DNA of 44,960 nucleotides from Bacillota bacterium (GCA_023416275.1 JAEZIB010000179.1:1-44960); one strand, 5' to 3'; positions 15,412 to 24,379 are shown, counted from the stretch's first letter. Notes: generated by a model from the sequence alone, not told the origin. Numbers and translations: made by a program.

Positions 15412-18213
15412 ATGAAAAAATTAGTAATACTGTTAACATTCCTTATTGTGCTGATATTAAACTCAACAGTTACATATGCAAACACTATTCAGGCTTCTTT
15501 AGTAAAATTTAATGGAGAAACCGTTAAATTCAACTATACTCCCTGCAAAATTAACGGTAATATCTTTGTTCCAATAGCAGAACTTTCTGATATTTTAGGC
15601 TATGATTACAAATGGAATAGTACAAAAAGAACAGTAACATGTACTAATGCTGACAAAATTATTGTATTTACGCCTTCTTTCAAAAAAGCAGCGGGAAATA
15701 AAGAACAAATAGCTCTAAAAGAAGCACCTATACTCATAAAAAACAAACTTTATGTTCCTGACGATGCTTTGAAAACAGTATTTGGAATAACAACTTACTG
15801 GGATAACACTGATAATACTTATTTTATCAATATTTATAGCGATATAACTGTTAACGGAAACCAAAATACTGTTGCAAAAGGTTTTGGAAATATTCTTTAC
15901 ATAGAAAAACGATATGGATTAAATAAAATTAATGACAGCATCAACAATGCTAACAAACTTATTGAGGAGAGTCGTTTTGTACCAGCAATAAAAGCATATG
16001 AAAATATACTTAAAAATATATCAAGTACAAAAAACCCAGAGGAATACGCACTCGTAAAATCTAATCTTGGAAATGCCCATATCAAGCTGTCTCAAATAAG
16101 CAATAAGGAAGACAATCTCAAAAAGGCTATAATTGTATACAAGGAAGCCTTAAAAATATGTTCTGAGAAAAAGTATATAAATATATATTACTCTGTACAA
16201 AATGGTCTGGGTGTTGCTTATTTATGTCTTTCAGATATCAGAGATGCCCACGTCAATATTCCTGATGCATTAATATGTTTTGAAAAAGCAGCAAATATTA
16301 ATAGTGGTCCTTTACAAAATGCAGAAGTTCAAAAAAATCTTGGACATGCATATTATGCTCTTTCAAATATAAAAAATAAACATGAAAATCTTATTAAGGG
16401 CTTAGAATATTGCCAAAAGGCATTAGAGATTTATACTATTAAAAAATATCCCTCACAGTATGCACACGTTCAAAGTATAAATGGTTTAATATATTTAGAG
16501 TTATCCTTAATAAGTTACTCCGAGGATTATGTTTATAAAGCAATATATGCCTTTAATCAAGCACTATTAGGATATAAAAGTACTAATGATTCTATCAAAT
16601 ATTTTAGTGTAAAACTTAATTTAAGTGTTAGTTATACTCAATTATTTACTATAAAAGGCAACGAAAAGGACGCATTAATGGCTTCAGATTTATGTAAAGA
16701 AGCCCTTACCTACTACACCAAGGGACAATATCCGAATTATTATGCAGATACAAACATAATTCTATGCAATATCTATAGAAGTATGAATATTATGCAGGAT
16801 GCACCTAGTAATATTTTAAAAGCAATAGCTTCATGTGAAGAAGCATTAAAAGTTTACAATATAGAAAATTACCCCTTACGTTTTGCAAGAACACAAATGC
16901 TATTAGGTATGTGTTTTGTTGACCTATCACATATTCAGAATTCTAGAGATAACCTTGAAAAAGCCGTTAATGCATATGATATGGCTTTCAAAGTTTATAC
17001 AAGTGATAAATATCCTTTTGATTCAAATGAAAATAAATTTCTTCTAGCAAATTGGTATAGTGAAATATTTGCAATTGAATCTGAAGTAAATGTAGATAAC
17101 TTATTAAAATCCATTGCTCTTTACAAGGATTTACTTGAAATGTATACAATTGATACATATCCTATTAGATATGCAGGCATTTGTCATAATATGTCTGATT
17201 CTTACTTAAATTTATCAGGCTTTAGCGAAAACAAAGAAAACCTTATAAAAGCTATTGAAGCTGGCAATGAATCTCTTAAGATATATACATTAGATACCCT
17301 TCCAATAAATTATGCATCAACTTATAATAAAATAGCTTCCGCTTATTCTGCACTAAGCTTTATTACAAATGATACTAATTATTTCCAAAAATCGTTTGAT
17401 GCTTATGAACAGGTATCAAAAGTATATACCCTTAAAAAATTCCCAAAAAAATATGCTATCTTAAATTTTAATATGGGCTACTCATATTATTTATATGCTG
17501 GCTTGATCGGAGACAGCAATTATTTACAAAAATCTGCAAAAGCTTATACTGAAGCAATCAAAATTTTTACTCCTGAAGAAAATCCTTTGAAATATGCTTT
17601 ATGCCAATGTCAGCTGGCGAATACGTATACTAATTTAGCAACATATATGGATAAAGAAGAAAACCTTCTGCTGGCCGTAAGTTGCTTTGAGGAAGCCATA
17701 AAAATCTATATGAATGGAGATCGCCCCTTTAATTTCGCAAAAACAAAATTGGGATTATCAAATACTTATATGAAGCTTGGATTATTAAAATCAAATAAGG
17801 AAATGTTTGAAAAGTCTATAAAACTAAATGAGGAAGCATCACAAACACTTACTTACCAAGTAAGTCCCCTAGAATATCAATCAGCGCAAATGAGTCTGGC
17901 AAATATATATTATTATTTATCAGACTATTGTGACAAGGAGGAAAATCTTATCAAAGCAAATAATATCTATACGCAATTAATTAACTTGGGAATAGAACAG
18001 GATAATCCTTACCTATATGCCACTATTCAGCAAAGTAATGGTTATGTCTATATAGAATTATCCAAAATAAAAGACACAGAAAATTATCAAAGAAAAGCCT
18101 TAGATTGCCTTAACATTGCACTAAAATACCAAACAAACCAAAGAGAACATGAAAAAATCAAGAAAAATATAGATGAGCTAACTAAACTTTTAGAGAATGC
18201 AGATAGTTATTGA
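15412..18213 (+). CDS. Large secreted copper-amine-oxidase-N-like and TPR-array protein
   Basis: ATG 15412 follows AGGAGGAAAT. The 933-residue protein has a signal peptide (KKLVILLTFLIVLILNSTVTYA) and two copper-amine-oxidase-N-like repeats (IFVPIAELSDILGYDYKWN, LYVPDDALKTVFGITTYWD). The motif VNGNQNTVAKGFGNI follows. Then come about fifteen degenerate TPR-like units of ~47 residues, each with the pattern 'YP..YA..Q..LG..Y..LS......ENL.KAI..Y.EAL.IYT'. This unit resembles the long TPRs of CHAT-protease-associated proteins, here on an exported protein. It is a paralogue of the previous gene with a longer array. It is likely an extracellular interaction scaffold; the partner is unknown. Stem palindrome ATAAAGCTTTAT lies just past the stop. 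Confidence 0.75.
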   Translation: MKKLVILLTFLIVLILNSTVTYANTIQASLVKFNGETVKFNYTPCKINGNIFVPIAELSDILGYDYKWNSTKRTVTCTNADKIIVFTPSFKKAAGNKEQIALKEAPILIKNKLYVPDDALKTVFGITTYWDNTDNTYFINIYSDITVNGNQNTVAKGFGNILYIEKRYGLNKINDSINNANKLIEESRFVPAIKAYENILKNISSTKNPEEYALVKSNLGNAHIKLSQISNKEDNLKKAIIVYKEALKICSEKKYINIYYSVQNGLGVAYLCLSDIRDAHVNIPDALICFEKAANINSGPLQNAEVQKNLGHAYYALSNIKNKHENLIKGLEYCQKALEIYTIKKYPSQYAHVQSINGLIYLELSLISYSEDYVYKAIYAFNQALLGYKSTNDSIKYFSVKLNLSVSYTQLFTIKGNEKDALMASDLCKEALTYYTKGQYPNYYADTNIILCNIYRSMNIMQDAPSNILKAIASCEEALKVYNIENYPLRFARTQMLLGMCFVDLSHIQNSRDNLEKAVNAYDMAFKVYTSDKYPFDSNENKFLLANWYSEIFAIESEVNVDNLLKSIALYKDLLEMYTIDTYPIRYAGICHNMSDSYLNLSGFSENKENLIKAIEAGNESLKIYTLDTLPINYASTYNKIASAYSALSFITNDTNYFQKSFDAYEQVSKVYTLKKFPKKYAILNFNMGYSYYLYAGLIGDSNYLQKSAKAYTEAIKIFTPEENPLKYALCQCQLANTYTNLATYMDKEENLLLAVSCFEEAIKIYMNGDRPFNFAKTKLGLSNTYMKLGLLKSNKEMFEKSIKLNEEASQTLTYQVSPLEYQSAQMSLANIYYYLSDYCDKEENLIKANNIYTQLINLGIEQDNPYLYATIQQSNGYVYIELSKIKDTENYQRKALDCLNIALKYQTNQREHEKIKKNIDELTKLLENADSY

Positions 18214-18276
18214 CCTTGTTAATAAAGCTTTATAGTCATTTTTACCTTTTATAAAATAGTTCTTTATGAATTATGC

Positions 18277-18621
18277 AAAGGGGCTGTTGCAAAACAAGGA
18301 GACTATTTATATCTACGAGTTAACTGCTTAAATAGCCTCCCGTACAGTATATATCTATGGATTGCTCCCGAAATTGATGCTGAAATATTTGCGGCTCAGA
18401 ACAAACACTTCCGCCGCCCTCATAACACTCGACATTCTGTCTCAGGGTTATACTCACAGCTACTTACTTTCGCTGTGTCGTCTACAAAATTTGTTCTTCA
18501 CCTACTATTTCTATCATCCATTTCTAATCAAGCTTCGGAATTAGAATATACTGCACTCGCGTACTCTTTCTTGCAATAAGTCATCGGTATACAGAAATCG
18601 TTGTTTTGCAAAAGCCCCTTT
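18277..18621. mobile_element. MITE-like element with 21 bp terminal inverted repeats
   Basis: The left end AAAGGGGCTGTTGCAAAACA A (18277-18297) matches the reverse complement of the right end (18601-18621) at 20 of 21 positions. Just inside the left end is a subterminal inverted repeat, GGAGACTATTTA / TAAATAGCCTCC (18298-18340). The ~345 bp interior has no transposase-like frame. No clear target-site duplication was found. Ends with GGGGCTGTTGCAAAA occur in several DDE transposon groups, so the parent family is left open. It sits between the convergent TPR and GH30 genes. Confidence 0.75.
18298..18340. repeat. Subterminal hairpin of the MITE-like element
   Basis: GGAGACTATTTA (18298-18309) and TAAATAGCCTCC (18329-18340) are complementary except at one position, with a 19 nt loop. 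Confidence 0.6.
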
Positions 18622-18699
18622 GTGCTATAGAATCCTTTTACTTAAGTTTTAATATCCAGTAATTATTTATTGAAATATCAATATATTTAAGTATCCCTG

Positions 18700-20292
18700 C
18701 TATACAGGCAGCTTGTCAATATTACCAAGCAAGTACTTCTTGACTGTTGCGAAGTCAATAGCATCAACGCTTCCGTCGTTGTTAACGTCAGCAAGCTTCA
18801 TTCCATTCTTTCCTGGGAATGTGCTTATTTGTCCAACAAGATATTGCTTGATAATAGCAAAATCGAGAGCATCCACGGTGTTATCACCATTAACATCTCC
18901 ATAAACCCCTACATCAGTTCCTCCAACGAATGTAGTTACTGAGTTTGCAGGTAATGTTGCTGAAAAACTTGTTCCATTAAGAACTATTTCTGTACCTTCA
19001 GCTAAATTCTGAGTTGATGAAGTTGTATATGGTTTAACTGATGCTGCTTCAAAACCATTTAAGTTATATGTAACTGATTGGCTAGATGAACCGTTATTGA
19101 TAGCAACTACAGCGAACTTGCCTGTCTCTGGGTCTTTGAATGCTGTCACATATACACCAGATACAGGATTTTTTGTAGCTTCAAATCTCACCCATCCTGG
19201 TCTTACAAATCTTGCATACTGACCAATGGTGTAAAGTCTTTTAGCAACTTTATAAGTTTTTGCGTTCATGTCCATTTGTATTAGAGCTTCACCATTCCAT
19301 GTCTTATAACATGCACCCCACCAATATAGCCAAGCATTTCCTTGAGGTACAGTCATAAAATCATAAACTTCCTTTGCCCATTTTAAGCCATTTGTAATTG
19401 AAAGATCATTAAGATTCAAATCCGACACTTCTGTCATCCAAATTCCTTTTCCCTTTGCCTTTGTAGTCTGAAGTGTATTATAATAATTACCATAATTATG
19501 GGCGCCTACAATATCTGTTCTTTTCACTGCAGTAGCATCATTTAAGCAGTCTATGGCTAACGATTCATTAAAATTCGAGTTTTCGCTCATAATAACCTTT
19601 GCTGTTATACCTGCATTATCAAAGGTAGGAACCAAATAGTCCTTCATAAAATTTTTAAACTGAGCTGATGTCCATTTACATGAAGAGTACGAAGTTTCAA
19701 GGTCAGGTTCATTTTGAATTCCAATATGAGTAATCTCAATACCAAATTTTGATTTGTAGTTTTTTATATTTTCGGCTAAATAGGTAGCATAATCCTGATA
19801 CTTATCTGTTCTAAGAGATCCTCCTACAACTGAACCATTTGTTTTCATCCATGCAGGCGGGCTCCATACTGTATAAAGAACTTTCTTAATTCCATAATCT
19901 GCCTGAATAGTTCTAATCATAGGTATTTGGTCATCATTTTTTTCATTCCAGTCCCAAGTATTAGCAGATGGCTGCATAGTCTTGTTTGGTCCGTCCTGTG
20001 CATCTCCCCAAGTTCCTCCATCACCTAAAATTGAACGGAATATTGAAAAGCCTGCCCCTTTTTCAGTTGAAAACAACAAATCATATATTTCTTTTTGTTT
20101 TGTAGCTCCTAAAAGAGCAATATTATTTGATTGATGAAAAGCTTCTGATACACCAAAGCCATCAATAACTTGATATTCTTTGTCCCAGTCAAGAGTAACT
20201 GTCGATGCTGCATACAAATTTGTAGGTACAAGCAGTGTTACTAACAGCATCAAAACAATTGCAAGACTGATAAAACGAGTTGTTTGTTTCAT
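18700..20292 (-). CDS. GH30 xylanase with type I dockerin (cellulosomal)
   Basis: ATG 20292 follows GGGGGA at 8 nt; an upstream ATG would add a non-signal extension. After a signal peptide (TRFISLAIVLMLLVTLLVP...YA) comes a GH30 (beta/alpha)8 barrel with acid/base Glu in GIQNEPD and nucleophile Glu in WMTEVS, then the subfamily 8 beta-sandwich (ARFVRPG, TAFKDPETGKFAVVAIN). The end is a dockerin of two Ca-binding loops (DVNGDNTVDALDF, DVNNDGSVDAIDF). It would cleave xylan and dock to a scaffoldin cohesin. The segment between the nucleophile and ARFVRPG reads YWWGACYKTWN; the Arg that binds glucuronate in canonical GH30_8 enzymes (IRRSYG in B. subtilis XynC) is absent, so it probably does not need a glucuronate side chain. 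It lies 378 bp downstream of the GH9 gene. Confidence 0.93.
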   Translation of the reverse strand: MKQTTRFISLAIVLMLLVTLLVPTNLYAASTVTLDWDKEYQVIDGFGVSEAFHQSNNIALLGATKQKEIYDLLFSTEKGAGFSIFRSILGDGGTWGDAQDGPNKTMQPSANTWDWNEKNDDQIPMIRTIQADYGIKKVLYTVWSPPAWMKTNGSVVGGSLRTDKYQDYATYLAENIKNYKSKFGIEITHIGIQNEPDLETSYSSCKWTSAQFKNFMKDYLVPTFDNAGITAKVIMSENSNFNESLAIDCLNDATAVKRTDIVGAHNYGNYYNTLQTTKAKGKGIWMTEVSDLNLNDLSITNGLKWAKEVYDFMTVPQGNAWLYWWGACYKTWNGEALIQMDMNAKTYKVAKRLYTIGQYARFVRPGWVRFEATKNPVSGVYVTAFKDPETGKFAVVAINNGSSSQSVTYNLNGFEAASVKPYTTSSTQNLAEGTEIVLNGTSFSATLPANSVTTFVGGTDVGVYGDVNGDNTVDALDFAIIKQYLVGQISTFPGKNGMKLADVNNDGSVDAIDFATVKKYLLGNIDKLPV

Positions 20293-20670
20293 ACAAAAAA
20301 TCCCCCTGTTCAAATAAATATTTTTACTCAATAATACTGCAATCCCCTTGAAATATTCACATTAAATTAATCTTTTGTTTATTAGCACACGCTCAAAATA
20401 TAGAGAGTGGATTTTCAAATGTAGCTAGCATAATCTCGCAACGCATATAACTATCTTAAATAATTTAGTTTGCTTTTCACTCCTTTATTAATTATTTAGG
20501 TTTAAGGATACCTATAATCCATAGCAGTTAAAGTTTAATCAATTAATGTTAAAGCCGTGTCCAAATAGAATATCTAAAAGAATTTAAGGTTGATATTCTT
20601 TTGATTTGCAATACACCAAATAAACTGACTTTAATATGTTTTCATAAATACAACAAAAATTTAATTTGTA
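20293..20670. other. Intergenic between GH9 and GH30 genes
   Basis: This 378 bp AT-rich stretch has no gene. It contains an 8 bp-stem hairpin past the GH9 stop (20567-20599) and presumably the GH30 promoter, not identified. Confidence 0.4.
20567..20599 (-). terminator. Hairpin downstream of GH9 gene
   Basis: AGAATATC (20567-20574) and GATATTCT (20592-20599) are perfectly complementary around a 17 nt loop, ~70 bp past the GH9 stop. The trailing T-richness on the minus strand is modest. Confidence 0.4.
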
Positions 20671-22866
20671 TTAAGACTTTTTGGGTAAGGAATCAATATT
20701 GCCCATTAAATAGCTTTTTAATATAGCAAAATCTATAGCATTCACATCTCCATCAATGTTTAAATCTGCTGCTGATAAGTTCACATTATCAGGTTTATCC
20801 CCTAATAGTGTTTTTTTCAACAAAGCAAAGTCAATAGCATCAATACTGTTATCTTCATTTAGGTCACCGTATTTAATATCAGGTGTAGCGCCTTCAGGCT
20901 CTTCTCCCCATAAAAGCTTACCATTGTCATATACAGGTATATATGGCGTTAATCCTGCAAAAGAAGTAGCCTCATAGTCTGGAGGGCCGCTTATATTTTG
21001 ATAAGACCAGTCATTCTCATTCGAACCAATATTCATGTCTTTATACTTTATTTGTACAGTCGCATCTTTTTCGCACATTTCCCACTCAGTAGGCATAAGC
21101 TGCGTTCCTGTAAAATCAACAGTAAAGTAATAAATATTATCCTTATATTGCTTAAGTCCAATTAGCTTAGCACCCTGATTATCTAATAGTTTTAATTCAA
21201 CATCATCTAAGCCCTTTCCTGCTTCAAACAATTCAGAAAGGTCCATGTAATAACGAACAGACAGTTTATCCTTCATTGTAGGTGGCCATGAAGAACGGTT
21301 ATTAATCTGGAACATTATATTTGTTGCTCCGTAGCCTTCATAAATTATCCATGCACGGCAGAAATACTCAGTTATATCATCCTGTGGATCTCTGAAATCT
21401 TTATCCTGAGGCCAGTTTTCTAGAGGAGCACCTCCATACATATCATACATTTTAGCTAAAGAACCAACAAAACCAGCATTGTAATCAGTAGCAACTTCGT
21501 TTAGCATATAATCCTTGATATCATCTTTCCATGCGTCATTTGAGCCAGGACCCCCAACTAATGCACCATATAGAATATGTCTATGATAGCTAGGTGTTTC
21601 AAGCTGGCTTGTCCAAGAGCCATGAGCAGTCCTATGATGCGGATGCACTGGAGCATCCTTACCAAATCCAACTACATAGCTTCCACCACGTGGATTATCC
21701 CCCAATGCGTAGTTTACTTGCTTCTCAGCAAAATCATGATATTTCTGCTTTTTAGCTGCTGTACATACAGTATCATCATCAGACCATACAAATGCTAAAA
21801 AGGCTGCTGTTGTAGCATAACGCAAAGAGCCCCACTGTGAAAGCCAAGCTAAACCTCCTGGAGTATATGTAATACTTCCATCTGGCATCCAAGAATCTAA
21901 GTTCTTCTCAACAACCTTTATGTATTCAGGATCCTTTGTTATCTGAGCAAGCTTAAGTCCTGCACCATAGCTAACATCATCCCAACAGTGAGTATGTCCG
22001 CCTCCTAATTTTGTTGGAGGCAATATTGCTTTAGCTTTATCAAGGTAAGTAGAATCCTTAGTCTTTATATACAGCCAAACAGCACCCCAAGCCAGATCAT
22101 CAATATAACCGCCTGATGGATACAAGGTATCTAGAGGATTCTTTCCTCTGTATTTATCACCAAAATCAAAAATTTCTTTAGCGTGTTTCAAGCACTTTTC
22201 TGCGTATTCAGGATCTGTTTCTTCAAAAATAAGAGACGCTATAGCTAATGTTGCTGCAGTAGACCCTGCCACATCAGAACCAGGTTTTTGAGAATTAAGC
22301 ACAAATGATTTTCTATCTGTCATATAATCCAACATCTCATGTGCTACCCAAACAGAGTGATCAGAAGCCTCATATCCGCACATATAATACAGTACCTCAG
22401 GACTTGGATGTGCTTTAATAAAGAAATCTGTCGCCCATTTAATTTCATCCAAAATATCGTCTAATTGCCCTGACTTTTTAAATGCATCACGATACTCATA
22501 TACTGCCCATCCCAATTGACCCGCTGCATACGACATAGGATGAGTAAATTTAATACCATCACCTGCATCAGCCCAACCTCCTGTTAAATCTAGACCAACA
22601 TCTTTGCCATCATTCATTGCAGCATCATCTCGATAAGGCAAAACATAGTCATCAGGTAAGTCTCCAAGCCGATTTGCCTTGTAGAAAAGAATAGCCTTTT
22701 GCATTGCTTCACCATAATTGTAGTAAGAGTCTCCAGTACGTGGTGAACTAGCAGATTGTGTTTCTGGAACAAAAGCAAATAAAGTCAACATTAAAGAAGT
22801 CACAAGTATTAAAGCAGTTGACCGGAAAAACTTCTTATGTGAAATCTCACATCTCATTTTCCCCAT
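20671..22866 (-). CDS. GH9 endoglucanase with CBM3 and type I dockerin (cellulosomal)
   Basis: The 731-residue preprotein starts at ATG 22866 (GGGGGAG 9 nt upstream). A signal peptide ends near TQSA. The GH9 (alpha/alpha)6 catalytic domain (~45-490) has GGWADAGDGIKF with the catalytic-base Asp cluster D100-A-G-D103, the HPHHRTAHGSW motif, and NEVATDYNAGF with the general-acid Glu. A family 3 CBM follows (~510-650; ISGPPDYE end), of the type that in GH9 enzymes (subgroup c) feeds a cellulose chain to the catalytic cleft and supports processive action. The C-terminal dockerin loops are DLNEDNSIDAIDF and DLNIDGDVNAIDF. It would hydrolyse cellulose as part of a cellulosome. The order GH9-CBM3-dockerin matches Cel9G-type enzymes of C. 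cellulolyticum. Confidence 0.94.
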   Translation of the reverse strand: MGKMRCEISHKKFFRSTALILVTSLMLTLFAFVPETQSASSPRTGDSYYNYGEAMQKAILFYKANRLGDLPDDYVLPYRDDAAMNDGKDVGLDLTGGWADAGDGIKFTHPMSYAAGQLGWAVYEYRDAFKKSGQLDDILDEIKWATDFFIKAHPSPEVLYYMCGYEASDHSVWVAHEMLDYMTDRKSFVLNSQKPGSDVAGSTAATLAIASLIFEETDPEYAEKCLKHAKEIFDFGDKYRGKNPLDTLYPSGGYIDDLAWGAVWLYIKTKDSTYLDKAKAILPPTKLGGGHTHCWDDVSYGAGLKLAQITKDPEYIKVVEKNLDSWMPDGSITYTPGGLAWLSQWGSLRYATTAAFLAFVWSDDDTVCTAAKKQKYHDFAEKQVNYALGDNPRGGSYVVGFGKDAPVHPHHRTAHGSWTSQLETPSYHRHILYGALVGGPGSNDAWKDDIKDYMLNEVATDYNAGFVGSLAKMYDMYGGAPLENWPQDKDFRDPQDDITEYFCRAWIIYEGYGATNIMFQINNRSSWPPTMKDKLSVRYYMDLSELFEAGKGLDDVELKLLDNQGAKLIGLKQYKDNIYYFTVDFTGTQLMPTEWEMCEKDATVQIKYKDMNIGSNENDWSYQNISGPPDYEATSFAGLTPYIPVYDNGKLLWGEEPEGATPDIKYGDLNEDNSIDAIDFALLKKTLLGDKPDNVNLSAADLNIDGDVNAIDFAILKSYLMGNIDSLPKKS

Positions 22867-22970
22867 AGTTAATATCTCCCCCTTATTTTTATATTTTATT
22901 GCAAAATTGTAGTATTATAGAAAACTTTGTTATGTAAAAATCTTAACGCCGTTGCTCAAGTCATAATATT

Positions 22971-23127
22971 CTTATAACGCCTAGATTCAAAATGAAATTT
23001 TTTGATTGTAAAAAAATTTCATTACATCAGCAGCGTGTAGGCGAGGCGGGAAATATTCTCACTGCCTGAAAACCAAAGAGGTACCCGCCACTTATATAAA
23101 TGGGGGATATTTTATTGCCTCGTTATA
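22971..23127. repeat. Structured ~157 bp repeat element, copy 2
   Basis: Same boundaries as copy 1: CTTATAACGCCTAGATTCAA at the left and TTGCCTCGTTATA at the right. The conserved core TGCCTGAAAACCAA..G.GG then GGTACCCGCCACTTA is retained. In the first hairpin one arm reads AATGAAA where copy 1 has AATTAAA, and the other arm reads TTTCATT where copy 1 has TTTAATT, so pairing is preserved. The distal part of that stem is lost. Outer-stem changes give G-U pairs if read from the plus strand. Confidence 0.8.
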
Positions 23128-23389
23128 TTGTAAAACATTATTAAATACTACTTAATTATACAATGTGGCATGAATTCTGTACAGGCAAATCTTGCAGGAT
23201 ATTCAAGCATTCTATGAACTAAACCTATCAAAAAAGCCAAAAATTTATTTGAATTTTTTTGGATAAATAATGCATTTGTCGCTAATAATACCTAATATAT
23301 TATGCGAGCATTAATGTTAATTTTGTTACGTTAAATAAAAGTAATTTTAAGACTAATAATTATCTAATAGGCTATTATTTTTTTGTAAC

Positions 23390-23456
23390 AAACCATTGAT
23401 AAGTCTCAGCACCGTTAGACTTTTTATATAGGAAAGTTGAGTTTCTAGTAATAAAA
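23390..23456 (-). repeat. Dispersed intergenic palindrome, inverted copy
   Basis: Read on the minus strand it begins CTCAACTTTCC and includes GGTGCTGAGACTTATCAATG then GTTTG, matching the other copies in order and spacing. It lies ~100 bp upstream of the cis-prenyltransferase start. Confidence 0.55.
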
Positions 23457-23560
23457 TAGTAGGACTATTAGAGCACGTGCTATACGTGATAAACGTGCGT
23501 ATAAAAGAGAGGAAAACGTGTAATAAAGCTTTCAATATTTTATTATACAAGGTGAATTTT

Positions 23561-24208
23561 ATGAGAATACCTGCACATATTGGAATAATTCCAGATGGAA
23601 ATAGAAGATGGGCAGCTACTAATGGAATGAGCAAAGAAAAGGGATATGCAACTGGGCTTGAGCCAGGACTGGCTGTTTTTAAGCTGTGTGAGCAAATGGG
23701 TGTAAAGGAAATCACTTATTACGGCTTTACTATTGACAATAATAAACGCCCTATAACACAAAGGCAAGCCTTTACAGCAGCTTGTGTAAATGCTGTTAAA
23801 ATGCTTTCCAATGAAAATGCTTCGTTATTGGTGGTAGGAAATAGTGAATCACGAATGTTTCCTAGTGAGTTAAATAGCTATACTACCAGAAGAACCTTTG
23901 GCAATGGAGGAATGAAGGTTAATTTTCTTGTTAATTATGGTTGGGAATGGGATTTAGGTCACTTAGCTGCAGTGGATTCTAAAACCAAAAGAGCTAATAT
24001 AATAAAACACATGAAGTCCTCTGATATTTCGAGAATTGATTTGATTATACGTTGGGGCGGCAGAAGGCGATTGAGCGGTTTTTTACCTGTTCAATCTATT
24101 TATGCAGATTTTTATGTAGTTGACGATTATTGGCCTGATTTTCAGCCAAGTCATTTCTACTCAGCCTTAGAATGGTATGCTAGACAAGATATAACTCTTG
24201 GTGGATAG
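23561..24208 (+). CDS. Divergent cis-prenyltransferase (UppS-like)
   Basis: ATG 23561 follows AAGGTG at 8 nt; longer in-frame starts have no site. The 215-residue protein aligns with undecaprenyl diphosphate synthases: HIGIIPDGNRRWA (catalytic Asp kept), ...YYGFTIDNNKRP, and RWGGRRRLSGFLPVQS followed by YADFYVVDDYWPDF. It is ~35 residues short. Key UppS residues differ: GH of 'FGHKAG' is GY, and 'SENWNRP' reads IDNNKRP. A housekeeping UppS (~250 residues) is therefore probably encoded elsewhere, and this one may make a shorter or different prenyl diphosphate. It is a stand-alone gene. Family membership is clear; the product is unknown. Confidence 0.78.
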   Translation: MRIPAHIGIIPDGNRRWAATNGMSKEKGYATGLEPGLAVFKLCEQMGVKEITYYGFTIDNNKRPITQRQAFTAACVNAVKMLSNENASLLVVGNSESRMFPSELNSYTTRRTFGNGGMKVNFLVNYGWEWDLGHLAAVDSKTKRANIIKHMKSSDISRIDLIIRWGGRRRLSGFLPVQSIYADFYVVDDYWPDFQPSHFYSALEWYARQDITLGG

Positions 24209-24227
24209 TTTTTACAAATTATCCACC
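24200..24227 (+). terminator. Hairpin overlapping the cis-prenyltransferase stop
   Basis: GGTGGATA (24200-24207) pairs with TATCCACC (24220-24227). It overlaps the TAG stop codon; no T-run follows, so termination is uncertain. Confidence 0.4.
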
Positions 24228-24255
24228 CATTCCAACTGAATTTACTAATAGTCTA

Positions 24256-24337
24256 AGTTACTCAAACTTCGCACATAAAAATCTATTGGTGTGGTAGAAT
24301 TATCAATGGTTGTTGCCAAAATTATTGCTTGAATTAG
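24256..24337 (+). repeat. Dispersed intergenic palindrome, variant copy
   Basis: TTACTCAAACTT, ATCTATTGGTGT and ATTATCAATGGTTG occur in the same order as in the other copies, followed by TTGCTTGAATTAG. An inverted fragment (24341-24374, AGTTTGAGTT end) lies just beyond, making a larger ~120 bp palindromic arrangement. Confidence 0.5.
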
Positions 24338-24340
24338 AAA

Positions 24341-24374
24341 AGGATTTAAGCAGTATATTCAACTAGTTTGAGTT
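24341..24374 (-). repeat. Repeat fragment shared with 9080-9115
   Basis: The reverse complement of 24341-24364 equals 9092-9115 over 24 bases exactly, and the adjoining CTCAAACT also matches. Confidence 0.65.
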
Positions 24375-24379
24375 AATAA

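Larger units (their letters stand above)
22867..23560. other. Long divergent intergenic region with repeat element copy 2
   Basis: This 694 bp region separates the divergent GH9 and cis-prenyltransferase genes. It holds the second structured element (22971-23127) and a minus-oriented copy of the dispersed palindrome (23390-23456). A minus-strand TATAAT at 22914-22919 could be the GH9 -10 box; no good -35 pairs with it. Confidence 0.5.

Noticed and set aside
18362..18544. Small plus-strand ORF inside the MITE-like element
   Set aside because: It has no ribosome site and no resemblance to a transposase or other protein; it looks like chance coding in element DNA.
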